From contig JAEVYY010000029.1 in the NCBI GenBank assembly GCA_023392535.1, forward strand, positions 4,847 through 68,846: a stretch of DNA of 64,000 bases, given 5' to 3'. The notes under the pieces were generated by a model. That model saw only the letters and a program-made list of their open reading frames with translations. It did not search any database and was not told where the DNA came from. Within the stretch, counting starts at the first letter, position 1. Every line of letters begins with the position of its first letter. The stretch is from Bacillota bacterium. GTDB taxonomy: Bacteria; Bacillota; Clostridia; Lachnospirales; Lachnospiraceae. Below, one piece after another: positions 35,848-44,265 of this stretch. The translations under genes and the position numbers were made by a program.

Positions 35848-37911
35848 TCAGAATAAAAATTTTTTGCTGAAACCCACTTCCATTGTTTCTGCCATATGTG
35901 ATGGTATTGGGACGAGCTCAAATAAAATCTTTATTATCTTATCTTTCATTCCTTCTTTGGAAAAATCTATCGTTATATTAGGATCCAAAGTTGCAAAAAT
36001 CACCATACGCTCTCCCAATTTTTTTCCATTCACAGTACAGATCTTCTTATTCCAAATATCCCGTCCATCTATGGTTAATGTATTGATTTTCAACACACAA
36101 GACTCCATAGCCGGATCAATACGAAGCATTTTTACGTTTCCGGGGCAGTTAATAGTAGCCTCAATCAAATGTCCCTCATTTTTACCGTCAACTGCTCCAT
36201 AAGCCCCTGTAATAAAGTAAGAATCGTGCTCTTGAAAACCATTCCCGCAATCTTCATATATCTGTACCTTTTTATGTCTCCAGCTTTCTGCATATCTTAA
36301 TGCAACTTGTTTCACAGGTATCATAACCCGCCCTATCTTATCACGAAGTTCCGTCATAGATGCCCTCTGTCCGGTCACGAATTTTTGGAATTCCAATTCT
36401 TTTTTCACAAAAGAATCCATCTCGTTTTCTTCTATGCCACAGATCTCTCTGATACATTCAAAACTTATTTTTCTTCTTTTGTTCGCCCCGATCAGATAGC
36501 AATATAAGGCTCTTACAATATTCTGTACAGCAGGTACTTTTTCCATAAATGTCCACTCATAGTCAAGAATAATCCACTGTTTCGATTCTTCCTCTACCAT
36601 AATATTGGAAAATATCAGATCATGATTATTAACCGGCATCTCTTCTTTGTATTTTACGGCGTCTGCAAATTCATTGATCAAAGCACGGAAACCCTCTTCA
36701 TCTCCACGGTCCAAGCGTTCATCCAACAGCATTTCCAGTGTCCTGCCATTGATATACTCTAATTTTAATCTGCCATCTTCTAATTGACATTTATTGATTT
36801 GAAATCTGCTTCCACAAAAACGTTCGCATAGTTTTTCATAGGCCGCAGCTATATTTTTAATATGTCCAACTGCCTCGCTGCCAATTGGGGTTTTATATAC
36901 TGTTCTTCTCCCTGACTCATCCTGATATATATCCGTGCGGATAGCAAACTCCTCAGCTCTGTCATTTGAAAATTTAGCATATTTAATATCTAGAGATTCA
37001 CCAATTACCACTAAATATGAATTAGAAAATTGCTCAAATACGTCTTCTTTTATAATAGAATCAAATGCATTCTTTTCATCAAAAAGCAACATTCGGTCCC
37101 GATCAAAATTTCTAAGATTATTTGATAATTCTCCTACTTGTGGAAGATAAGAATCAGAATACACGCATGTCATGAATTTGTAATCCGGATAAGGGTAATA
37201 AAACGAGTAGTCTTCCACATTATTATCCTTCATGATCTTCTCGAGACCATGTCTGGTAAATGTACGAATGCCACCTCCATCCGGATAATCCTCAATTCCA
37301 CTAAAATATGTTCCAAAGTGATCTTCTTTGCAACCAGCCCAATACTTCAGACCAAATTTATTTTCAATTGCTATTACCATTCTTCCCTGCTGGCCCATAT
37401 GTTTCTTAATCATTGCCATGAAGTCTTCATATGGTGTATCTGTTCCCATATAACCTTGTCCATATTCAAATACTCCAATTAAGAATATATAGTCGTAATC
37501 AGTTGAAAGCTCCGGTTCTATATCTTTAAAGTTTCCAACTTGAATGGTCACATTGTCATATTCCTTATGCCGATAGGCATTAATCAGACTTCTCTTTTTT
37601 GATAGATCAATGCAGGTAACTGTTCCAGCTTTTCTTGCTAATGCACCTGTAATGGCGCCACACCCGGAACCAACTTCCAATACTTTCATAGAAGAGTCCA
37701 ATGGAATCCAATCTACAATATTTTCGCGTAATGGAGATAGGTGATAAAGAATAGGCCATTCGGCTCTCTCTTCAATGATGCGTGGGAATTCCTCTTTCGG
37801 ATAATTCTTTACAATCGCTAGAAGCTCATCTTCAATGACACCGTCACAATACAGATCTTCTCCAGGATAATATTTATAATCTAAAGTAATCTTTCCAACT
37901 TTCTCTACCAT
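35848..37911 (-). CDS. Methyltransferase-kinase fusion, WbdD-like chain-terminator candidate
   Basis: 687-residue protein in three parts. Residues about 50-250 form a class I SAM-dependent methyltransferase (VLEVGSGCGAITGA at 77-90, IDLSKKR, NFKDIE). Residues about 310-480 look like a small-molecule kinase of the aminoglycoside-phosphotransferase type: a Lys in TVYKTPIG (340), a hinge LEYINGRTLEMLL, the catalytic loop NHDLIFSNIM (Asp431, Asn436) and the metal Asp450 in ILDYEWTF. About 130 beta-rich residues close the protein. In Gram-negative bacteria WbdD has the same methyltransferase-kinase order and caps ABC-exported O antigens. This gene lies 39 bases from a Wzt-like ATPase with a C-terminal extension. 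The cap function is inference, but order and context agree. It lacks the long C-terminal coiled coil of WbdD. Confidence 0.78.
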   Translation of the reverse strand: MVEKVGKITLDYKYYPGEDLYCDGVIEDELLAIVKNYPKEEFPRIIEERAEWPILYHLSPLRENIVDWIPLDSSMKVLEVGSGCGAITGALARKAGTVTCIDLSKKRSLINAYRHKEYDNVTIQVGNFKDIEPELSTDYDYIFLIGVFEYGQGYMGTDTPYEDFMAMIKKHMGQQGRMVIAIENKFGLKYWAGCKEDHFGTYFSGIEDYPDGGGIRTFTRHGLEKIMKDNNVEDYSFYYPYPDYKFMTCVYSDSYLPQVGELSNNLRNFDRDRMLLFDEKNAFDSIIKEDVFEQFSNSYLVVIGESLDIKYAKFSNDRAEEFAIRTDIYQDESGRRTVYKTPIGSEAVGHIKNIAAAYEKLCERFCGSRFQINKCQLEDGRLKLEYINGRTLEMLLDERLDRGDEEGFRALINEFADAVKYKEEMPVNNHDLIFSNIMVEEESKQWIILDYEWTFMEKVPAVQNIVRALYCYLIGANKRRKISFECIREICGIEENEMDSFVKKELEFQKFVTGQRASMTELRDKIGRVMIPVKQVALRYAESWRHKKVQIYEDCGNGFQEHDSYFITGAYGAVDGKNEGHLIEATINCPGNVKMLRIDPAMESCVLKINTLTIDGRDIWNKKICTVNGKKLGERMVIFATLDPNITIDFSKEGMKDKIIKILFELVPIPSHMAETMEVGFSKKFLF

Positions 37912-37950
37912 TTCCTACTTACTCCCGTCTAATCGTAACATTTCCAATAT

Positions 37951-39255
37951 TTATACCGATTCTACTTTCACAGAGGAACATATATCATAGAACCCTACTG
38001 TATTCTTGTCTGAGATGACACTTATATTGATTGCATCGTACAGTCTGTGATACACCTTAAAGTCGCTACCTTCATAGCCTGTCACTCCAAAGGATAATAA
38101 ATATTCTCCGCCCTGCAGAGTCATTTTTTGAGTGAAAGTAACCTGCTTAACGTCTCCCTTACTGACAGAATCAAAAAATGCTTTTTCAAACATGGTATTC
38201 GTACCGGTAATTTCAGTTCCTTTTACGTCTTTTAATGAAAATGCAAAAATAGGTGCTGGTATTGCGTTTTGAAATACAACCTTCATAATAATAGAAAACT
38301 CTTCATTTTTTATAATTGCAGTAGAACGAACTCCTCTTGCATCTGTAATATAAAATTCCTTGATTTCAGCTTCTTTATTTCCATATTCCAAAAGCTTCGG
38401 ATTCTCTGTCTTCTGCTCATCTATCTTTTTATTGGCCACTGCTGCCAACAAAGCTGGATCATCCAACAATCTTTCTTTTTTATCACAAGCTTCATTATCC
38501 ACCACTTCATACTGTCCGACTAAAACGCGCTTGTAAGCATCTATCATCTCTTTTGGTGTGCCTTCTCCAAGCTTTTTACCCTGATTTAGCAATACAACCT
38601 TATCACAATACTTACTAATACTACTAAGATCATGACTGACAAATAAAATCGTCTTGCCCATTTTCTTAAACTCTTCAAATTTATGGTAACATTTAGCCTG
38701 AAAAAAGACATCTCCCACAGACAATGCTTCATCCACGATCAAAATCTCTGGTTCAATGTTAATTGCCACTGCAAATGCAAGGCGTACGAACATACCGCTG
38801 GAATAAGTCTTGACAGGCTGATGCACAAAATCTCCAATATCGGCAAATGATAGAATATCGTCTAATTTTTCATTAATTTCCTCTTTGGAAAAACCTATCA
38901 TTGTACCGTTTAAATAGATATTTTCTATCCCCGTATATTCCATATTAAAACCAGCTCCTAGCTCTAATAGAGCTGATATCCGGCCATCAACAGTGACATT
39001 ACCGGCAGTTGGGTTCAACACACCTGTTATAATCTTCAAAATAGTAGATTTTCCTGATCCATTTGTTCCTATAATCCCAAGGCACTCACCCTGCTGAATG
39101 GTAATGTCTACATCATGTAATGCATAATGCTCTCTATACTTTTTTTTACGAGTTAATCCCAATGCCTCTTTTAAGCGATCCATTGGCTTATCGTATAGCT
39201 TGTAAACCTTATCTAAATGCTCAATCTGTATCGCTATTTTATTTCCTTGTTCCAT
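37951..39255 (-). CDS. wzt: Polysaccharide ABC exporter ATPase with C-terminal carbohydrate-binding-like domain
   Basis: 434-residue ATP-binding protein of the Wzt/TagH class. The ABC domain (about 1-235) has GTNGSGKSTILKI, the family-typical signature YSSGMFVRLAFAVAI, ILIVDEALSVGD and SHDLSSI. A linker of about 40 residues follows. Residues about 275-430 match the pattern of the Wzt carbohydrate-binding domain (IKEFYITDARG, FSLKDVKGTEI, GTNTMFE, GGEYLLSFGVTGYE). In Gram-negative bacteria that domain recognises the capped, non-reducing end of the finished polymer. The start at 39255 has AGG seven bases upstream; the 39285 ATG has no site. It would pair with the permease just upstream. Confidence 0.9.
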   Translation of the reverse strand: MEQGNKIAIQIEHLDKVYKLYDKPMDRLKEALGLTRKKKYREHYALHDVDITIQQGECLGIIGTNGSGKSTILKIITGVLNPTAGNVTVDGRISALLELGAGFNMEYTGIENIYLNGTMIGFSKEEINEKLDDILSFADIGDFVHQPVKTYSSGMFVRLAFAVAINIEPEILIVDEALSVGDVFFQAKCYHKFEEFKKMGKTILFVSHDLSSISKYCDKVVLLNQGKKLGEGTPKEMIDAYKRVLVGQYEVVDNEACDKKERLLDDPALLAAVANKKIDEQKTENPKLLEYGNKEAEIKEFYITDARGVRSTAIIKNEEFSIIMKVVFQNAIPAPIFAFSLKDVKGTEITGTNTMFEKAFFDSVSKGDVKQVTFTQKMTLQGGEYLLSFGVTGYEGSDFKVYHRLYDAINISVISDKNTVGFYDICSSVKVESV

Positions 39256-39288
39256 TTTTATACCTATACTTTCACTCTTCTGCATTTA

Positions 39289-40311
39289 TTAAAGCACATC
39301 TGCAAAATGTACTTTTAAGCGTTTAAAAATTAATGCTCCAATTGCAAATATGACAACCGTAGTTATCCAGAAAAACATGGTTGAATAAAAATCTTCCCAA
39401 AACCATGACTTATCAAAGAGTGCACTTCTATATCCATTCACCACATAATAAACTGGATTCAATTTAAAAATAATTTGGTACTTCTCCGGTATTCTGTTAA
39501 TATCCCACATAATTGGGGTTGCCCACATACCTACCTGCATAAAAATCGAGATAATCTGGGTCAAATCTCTGAAAAAAATTACGATAGAACAGGTTGCATA
39601 ACTAATCGCTAATACAAATACGATAAGACAAAAGCTAAAGTATATAATCTGCAGCCAATACAAATCTGGGTAATATCCATATCCAATATTCAGCAAGAGC
39701 ATAAAACAGATAAAAAAAATGTGAATAAAGGTAGCCGCTATAATTTTAATGATTGGTAATATACTAATCTTAAATACGACCTTTTTAACAAGGTAATTAT
39801 ACTCCAATAACGCTGTCATACCGTTCATAGTGGCTTCATTAAAGAAAAACCACGGAACCATACCAGCTGTAAGGTACAATACATATGGTACTTCTATTCC
39901 TGTAGCTAATACCTGTGCTTTGGCACTAAATCCTTTTTCAAATACAAACCAATAAACCAATATCGTAACAACTGGCTGAACAAATGCCCACACTATGCCC
40001 AGGTAAGAGCCTGCGTACCTGGTCTTAAAATCATTCTTTGATAATTTCCATATAAGACGTCTGTTCTGGAATAATTCTACCGGTAATACGGTAATCTTGT
40101 CATACAAGAAGGCAAAGGCGAAGTTACCAATTATAATAATCACACTTGCTATTATTTTTTTTATTAATTCATCCTGCGGATCCGCAAATTGGTTCTTATG
40201 AAAAATTAATATTGCTATAGCGATTAAAGAACATATCACAGCAATACTGATACCAACGGGTTTTGAAATTCCTTTTTTCTCAGCGTGCTCTTTCGCTATC
40301 GTTTTTTGCAT
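39289..40311 (-). CDS. wzm: Polysaccharide ABC exporter permease (Wzm/TagG type)
   Basis: 340-residue ABC-2 permease. The core from about residue 80 has the class pattern: an amphipathic entry (RRLIWKLSKNDFKTRYAGSYLGIVWAFVQP), six membrane segments, and FFRDLTQIISIFMQVGMWATPIMWD and NPVYYVVNGYR near the exit. The N-terminal 75 residues carry two extra membrane segments not found in typical 260-280-residue Wzm. The start at 40311 overlaps the rmlC end by 16 bases and has AAAGGA. It exports the lipid-linked polymer together with the ATPase four codons downstream. Confidence 0.92.
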   Translation of the reverse strand: MQKTIAKEHAEKKGISKPVGISIAVICSLIAIAILIFHKNQFADPQDELIKKIIASVIIIIGNFAFAFLYDKITVLPVELFQNRRLIWKLSKNDFKTRYAGSYLGIVWAFVQPVVTILVYWFVFEKGFSAKAQVLATGIEVPYVLYLTAGMVPWFFFNEATMNGMTALLEYNYLVKKVVFKISILPIIKIIAATFIHIFFICFMLLLNIGYGYYPDLYWLQIIYFSFCLIVFVLAISYATCSIVIFFRDLTQIISIFMQVGMWATPIMWDINRIPEKYQIIFKLNPVYYVVNGYRSALFDKSWFWEDFYSTMFFWITTVVIFAIGALIFKRLKVHFADVL

Positions 40312-40871
40312 AATTCTTTTCCTTTTTTATATTCCGCAATACCATTCCATTTCAAATCTTTTTCAGAAATCGTCAATTTCATGCCGTCTGGAATTGGCCA
40401 TTCTATTCCTATATCAGGATCGTCCCATGCCAGACCGCCCTCATCATTCGGGTGGTAAAAATCGGTACATTTATAAGAAAATTCGGCATAATCTGAAAGT
40501 ACAAAGAACCCATGTGCAAAATTTTTAGGGATAAAGAACTGTTTTTTATTTTCTGCGGAAAGTAATACCCCATACCATTGTCCGAATGTCTTAGATCCCT
40601 CTCGCAAGTCAACCACTACATCATATACTTCTCCTGAAACTACACGTACCAGTTTATCCTGCGGGTAATTTATTTGAAAATGCAGACCACGAAGAACTCC
40701 TTTTTTAGAGGAAGACTGGTTGTCCTGAACAAACACCTGATCAATGCCAGCCTCTTTAAACTCATTGTAATTATAGGTCTCCATGAAGTACCCTCTTTCG
40801 TCACCAAATACCGCAGGAGTAATTACTTTAAGTCCTTCAATCTCACATGTTTCTACCGTTATCTTTCCCAT
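40296..40871 (-). CDS. rmlC: dTDP-4-dehydrorhamnose 3,5-epimerase
   Basis: 191-residue cupin enzyme, third step of dTDP-L-rhamnose synthesis. Signatures are VFGDERGYFMETYN, DNQSSSKKGVLRGLHFQ (catalytic His in RGLHFQ), VVDLREGSKTFGQW, FIPKNFAHGF and YKCTDFYHPNDEGGLAWDDPDIGIEWP. The length is standard. It lies in one operon with rmlB and rmlA, separated from rmlA by a GH25 gene, and overlaps the exporter permease gene downstream. Confidence 0.95.
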   Translation of the reverse strand: MGKITVETCEIEGLKVITPAVFGDERGYFMETYNYNEFKEAGIDQVFVQDNQSSSKKGVLRGLHFQINYPQDKLVRVVSGEVYDVVVDLREGSKTFGQWYGVLLSAENKKQFFIPKNFAHGFFVLSDYAEFSYKCTDFYHPNDEGGLAWDDPDIGIEWPIPDGMKLTISEKDLKWNGIAEYKKGKELCKKR

Positions 40872-40884
40872 TTTAAATCTCCTC

Positions 40885-42120
40885 TTAATTTTCAGTCAAA
40901 AGACTGATATTCAAATCTACTCTTCCGTTAATTCCATTTACACTTCCACTGGAAGTGTATTGCCAAATATGGAAGTCTCCTTCATAGGAAGGCGTTGATT
41001 TATATTCCGCAAGCCATATGACATATTTATCTAATCTGCCTGCATCAACCTTTTTTAGAAACCAATTTTTACTTGCATAGACGCCGCCTGTATAACCAGC
41101 ATCCTCTATTGTCTCACAGAAGGCTTCACATACTGCAGTTCTGGTCTCTTTATCCAGCGCATCTGCTCTTCCATTCCCACCAGCTCCCTCTGTATCGATA
41201 AAGATAGGATATGTCAATCGATATTCATTGCAAAGCATGATTACCATACTTGCTTCTTCCACTGCTTCCACTTCATTTGTAGCCTGCGTGAAAAAATACA
41301 ACCCTACTTTTACGCCTGCCTCTGTCGCTTTCTGTATATTCGTCGCAAAATAAGGATCCTCTACCAACGAACCCGTGGAAGCTCCCCGATAGCCACAACG
41401 AATAATAGCATAGTCAACACCAGCCTCTTTAACCTTTTTCCAGTCAATTTCTTTGTTCCACTTCGAAACATCAATTCCGAACTTAGACTCTTCTGATAAT
41501 ACCGGAGACATCCTTTCTGTGCCGTCTGCATCTTCCTTTGCACCATTTTCTTCTGTATCTTCAACACTGGCATCTACTTCATCTTCGGATTTTATATAAT
41601 AAGATATATCTTCTATTGTGCTATATTCCACTTTATCTTTGACAGCAACCTTGATTTTGGAATTCGGTATTCTATATCCATCGATGGGATCCAGTCCAAC
41701 ATAATATTCTCCCGCTTCCATATCCCCTATATATATGATTCCATCTTTATCCTGATCTTTATACTGCATTTCGTTGACATGAATATCGAATTCTTTTCCA
41801 GCTACTGGTACTCCTAATGCATTAACGATCTTAATTCTAAGGTCCTTTTCCACAGATGTAACTAACAAATCCAGTCTTTGCCCATATTGAGCCTGTTCCA
41901 CCGCGGAATTTTCTTCTTTATCAAAAAAAGTCTCATCCTGTAAGAAGGCAGTCAGTTCATTCTCACTCACAGTAGTCTGAGTGGTCACTACTGCCTGCTT
42001 CTTATATCTATTTAGTTTTCTCTTTATCGTACTTATATTGGTAAGTACGATTACGGTAATGATAGCAAGCAATGAAAAAATTATCGCTATCATTACCGTT
42101 CTCCTCATTTTAGAGCCCAT
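40885..42120 (-). CDS. Membrane-anchored GH25 muramidase (shorter paralogue)
   Basis: 411-residue type II membrane protein. A membrane anchor near residues 5-25 is followed by a spacer. A SpaA/prealbumin-like domain lies at about 70-160 (TSVEKDLRIKIVNALG, DKDGIIYIGDMEAGEY, VKDKVEY). Another acidic spacer precedes a C-terminal GH25 lysozyme domain at about 195-411 (FGIDVSKWNKEIDW, IIRCGYRGASTG, GLYFFTQATNEVEAVEEA, FIDTEGAGG with the catalytic Asp and Glu). GH25 enzymes cleave the MurNAc-GlcNAc bond of peptidoglycan. The start at 42120 overlaps the rmlA end by 11 bases and has GAGG. It is a close paralogue of the 1035-residue protein at 44262. Confidence 0.9.
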   Translation of the reverse strand: MGSKMRRTVMIAIIFSLLAIITVIVLTNISTIKRKLNRYKKQAVVTTQTTVSENELTAFLQDETFFDKEENSAVEQAQYGQRLDLLVTSVEKDLRIKIVNALGVPVAGKEFDIHVNEMQYKDQDKDGIIYIGDMEAGEYYVGLDPIDGYRIPNSKIKVAVKDKVEYSTIEDISYYIKSEDEVDASVEDTEENGAKEDADGTERMSPVLSEESKFGIDVSKWNKEIDWKKVKEAGVDYAIIRCGYRGASTGSLVEDPYFATNIQKATEAGVKVGLYFFTQATNEVEAVEEASMVIMLCNEYRLTYPIFIDTEGAGGNGRADALDKETRTAVCEAFCETIEDAGYTGGVYASKNWFLKKVDAGRLDKYVIWLAEYKSTPSYEGDFHIWQYTSSGSVNGINGRVDLNISLLTEN

Positions 42121-42979
42121 TCGCAACCTCTAATAAGTATCTGCCGTAATCTGTTTTCATTAATGGCTCAGCCAATTTTAACAATTGCTCTTTATCAATA
42201 AATCCTCTCTTATATGCAATTTCTTCAATGCATGAAATATAGAGACCCTGCCTTTTTTGAAATGCAGATACAAAATCTGCTGCGTCGAGCAACATATCAT
42301 GACTTCCTGTATCAAGCCATGCAAACCCTCTTCCGAGTGTTTCCACGTGAAGAGTCCCTCTGTTCAGATATTCATTATTGATACTGGTAATCTCTATCTC
42401 ACCTCTTGCCGAAGGTTTTACATTTCTGGCAATAGTTACCACATCATTATCGTAAAAATATAAACCAGGAACCGCGTAATTACTTTTCGGGTTCTCAGGT
42501 TTCTCCTCAATGGAAAGTGCCTTTCCCTCTTTATCAAATTCAACTACTCCATATTCCCGTGGATCCCTTACGTAGTAACCAAAGATAGTCGCTCCTCTTT
42601 CCCTGGTTGCCACATCTCTCAATACCTTTGAGAAACTCTGTCCGTAAAATATGTTGTCCCCAAGAACCAAGGCAACACTATCATTCTCTATAAAATCAGC
42701 CCCGATAATAAATGCATCTGCAAGACCTCTTGGAATTTCCTGCACTGCATATTCCATCCGAAGTCCCAACTGTTCCCCTGAACCAAATAATTCCTTGAAT
42801 ACCGGAAGATCTCTTGGTGTTGAAATAATCAATATATCTCTGATTCCCGCCAGCATTAATGTCGATAGGGGATAGTAGATCATTGGTTTATCGTACACTG
42901 GCATAATCTGTTTCGAAATAGCCTTTGTCAATGGATAAAGTCTGGTGCCGCTTCCCCCGGCTAAGATGATACCTTTCAT
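42110..42979 (-). CDS. rmlA: Glucose-1-phosphate thymidylyltransferase
   Basis: 289-residue nucleotidyltransferase making dTDP-glucose. It shows GGSGTRLYPLTKAISKQ, the activated-sugar motif VLGDNIFYG, GVVEFDKEGKALSIEEKP and GRGFAWLDTGSHDMLLDAA. Length and motifs are those of the short RmlA subgroup, which is feedback-regulated by dTDP-rhamnose. The start at 42979 has GAGGAG. It follows rmlB by about 100 bases that hold a long hairpin. Confidence 0.96.
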   Translation of the reverse strand: MKGIILAGGSGTRLYPLTKAISKQIMPVYDKPMIYYPLSTLMLAGIRDILIISTPRDLPVFKELFGSGEQLGLRMEYAVQEIPRGLADAFIIGADFIENDSVALVLGDNIFYGQSFSKVLRDVATRERGATIFGYYVRDPREYGVVEFDKEGKALSIEEKPENPKSNYAVPGLYFYDNDVVTIARNVKPSARGEIEITSINNEYLNRGTLHVETLGRGFAWLDTGSHDMLLDAADFVSAFQKRQGLYISCIEEIAYKRGFIDKEQLLKLAEPLMKTDYGRYLLEVANGL

Positions 42980-43022
42980 TCATTACTCCTCACTTTCATT
43001 TATTTGTGCCGCTCCTTCGCAT

Positions 43023-43069
43023 AAGAAAGAAGGCTTATACATGCAAGCATGATAATCCTTCTTCTTTCT
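43023..43069. repeat. Long hairpin between rmlB and rmlA
   Basis: AAGAAAGAAGG near 43023 pairs with CCTTCTTCTTTCT near 43057, and the interior continues with TTAT/ATAA-like and ATGC/GCAT pairing around a 2-base loop. No U-tract follows on the minus strand, so it is more likely an RNA-stability or processing element than a terminator. Confidence 0.5.
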
Positions 43070-43080
43070 GTTAAATCCGC

Positions 43081-44163
43081 TTATTGCACAGCATACATTT
43101 CGTTATAATACTTCTGGTAATCTCCGCTCGTTACATGCTTCATCCAGTCTTCATTCTCAAAAAACCATTTAATGGTAAGTCTGATTCCTTCTTTGAACAT
43201 TGTTTCCGGATACCAACCGATTTCCGCCTTTATTTTATCCGGCGCAATGGCGTAACGTCTGTCATGTCCCTTTCGGTCTTCTACATATTTGATTAACTTT
43301 GTTGTAACCAGCTTTCTTCTTTCATCGTCTTCCGGCAGCATCTCCTGTAATGTCTCAATGATAATATTGACAATTTCTATATTCTGTTTTTCATTGTGCC
43401 CGCCCACATTATAGGTCTCAAACAATCTTCCTTTTTCCTGCACCATGTCTATCGCTTTTGCATGATCCTCAACGTAGAGCCAGTCACGAACATTCTTACC
43501 ATCTCCATAAACAGGAAGATCTTTTCCTTGCAGCGCATTATTGATAATCAAAGGAATTAATTTCTCTGGAAATTGATATGGTCCATAGTTATTGGAGCAA
43601 TTGGTAATGTTAGCCGGAAATTGATACGTATCCATATATGCCTTTACCAACATATCAGAGGATGCTTTACTTGCCGAATATGGACTATGCGGAGCATACG
43701 GAGTCGTCTCATAGAAAAACTCATCTTCGTCTTCAAGGGAACCATATACTTCATCCGTTGATACGTGCAAGAACCTTTTACCTTCTTTAAAGGTACCATC
43801 TGGAAGTTCCCACGCATTTTTTGCACAATTTAACATCACCAAGGTACCAAGCACATTTGTCTGTACAAAAACTTCTGGATTGCGGATACTTCTATCCACA
43901 TGACTCTCTGCCGCAAAATGCACGACTCTGTCTATATCATTTTCTGCAAATACCCTCATCACTGCTTCTTTGTCACAAATATCAGCTTTGACAAACGTAT
44001 AATTCTTTCTTCCTTCTACCTCTTTTAAATTCTCTAAATTCCCTGCATACGTAAGTACATCCAGATTGATAATACGGATTTCCTCACCATACTTTTTAAA
44101 CATATAGTGAATATAATTGGATCCTATAAATCCAGCACCACCAGTTACTAAATAAGTTCTCAT
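43081..44163 (-). CDS. rmlB: dTDP-glucose 4,6-dehydratase
   Basis: 360-residue short-chain dehydrogenase-type enzyme, second step of dTDP-rhamnose synthesis. It has the NAD loop GGAGFIGSNY, HFAAESHVDRSI, STDEVYG (catalytic Asp and neighbours), the YSASKASSD catalytic Tyr-Lys pair, NNYGPYQFPEKLIP and RDWLYVEDH. The start at 44163 has AGGAG. It is the first gene of the rml operon, reading towards rmlA, the GH25 gene, rmlC and the exporter. No rmlD is present in the window. Confidence 0.96.
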   Translation of the reverse strand: MRTYLVTGGAGFIGSNYIHYMFKKYGEEIRIINLDVLTYAGNLENLKEVEGRKNYTFVKADICDKEAVMRVFAENDIDRVVHFAAESHVDRSIRNPEVFVQTNVLGTLVMLNCAKNAWELPDGTFKEGKRFLHVSTDEVYGSLEDEDEFFYETTPYAPHSPYSASKASSDMLVKAYMDTYQFPANITNCSNNYGPYQFPEKLIPLIINNALQGKDLPVYGDGKNVRDWLYVEDHAKAIDMVQEKGRLFETYNVGGHNEKQNIEIVNIIIETLQEMLPEDDERRKLVTTKLIKYVEDRKGHDRRYAIAPDKIKAEIGWYPETMFKEGIRLTIKWFFENEDWMKHVTSGDYQKYYNEMYAVQ

Positions 44164-44236
44164 AACTACTCCTATCTTCCCAATCTAATAGATCTTTCTG
44201 AATTATAATAGTATTTTTTTCCATACTGCTCTTACC

Positions 44237-44265
44237 ATTATAATTGTTCTTCCCTACTTTATCAA
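44237..44265 (-). promoter_or_regulatory. Promoter of the rml/polysaccharide operon
   Basis: Minus-strand TTGATA (44265-44260), a 17-base spacer and TATAAT (44242-44237), about 75 bases before rmlB. The -35 box overlaps the last codons of the upstream GH25 gene. A second TATAAT lies nearer rmlB but has no good -35 partner. Confidence 0.7.
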
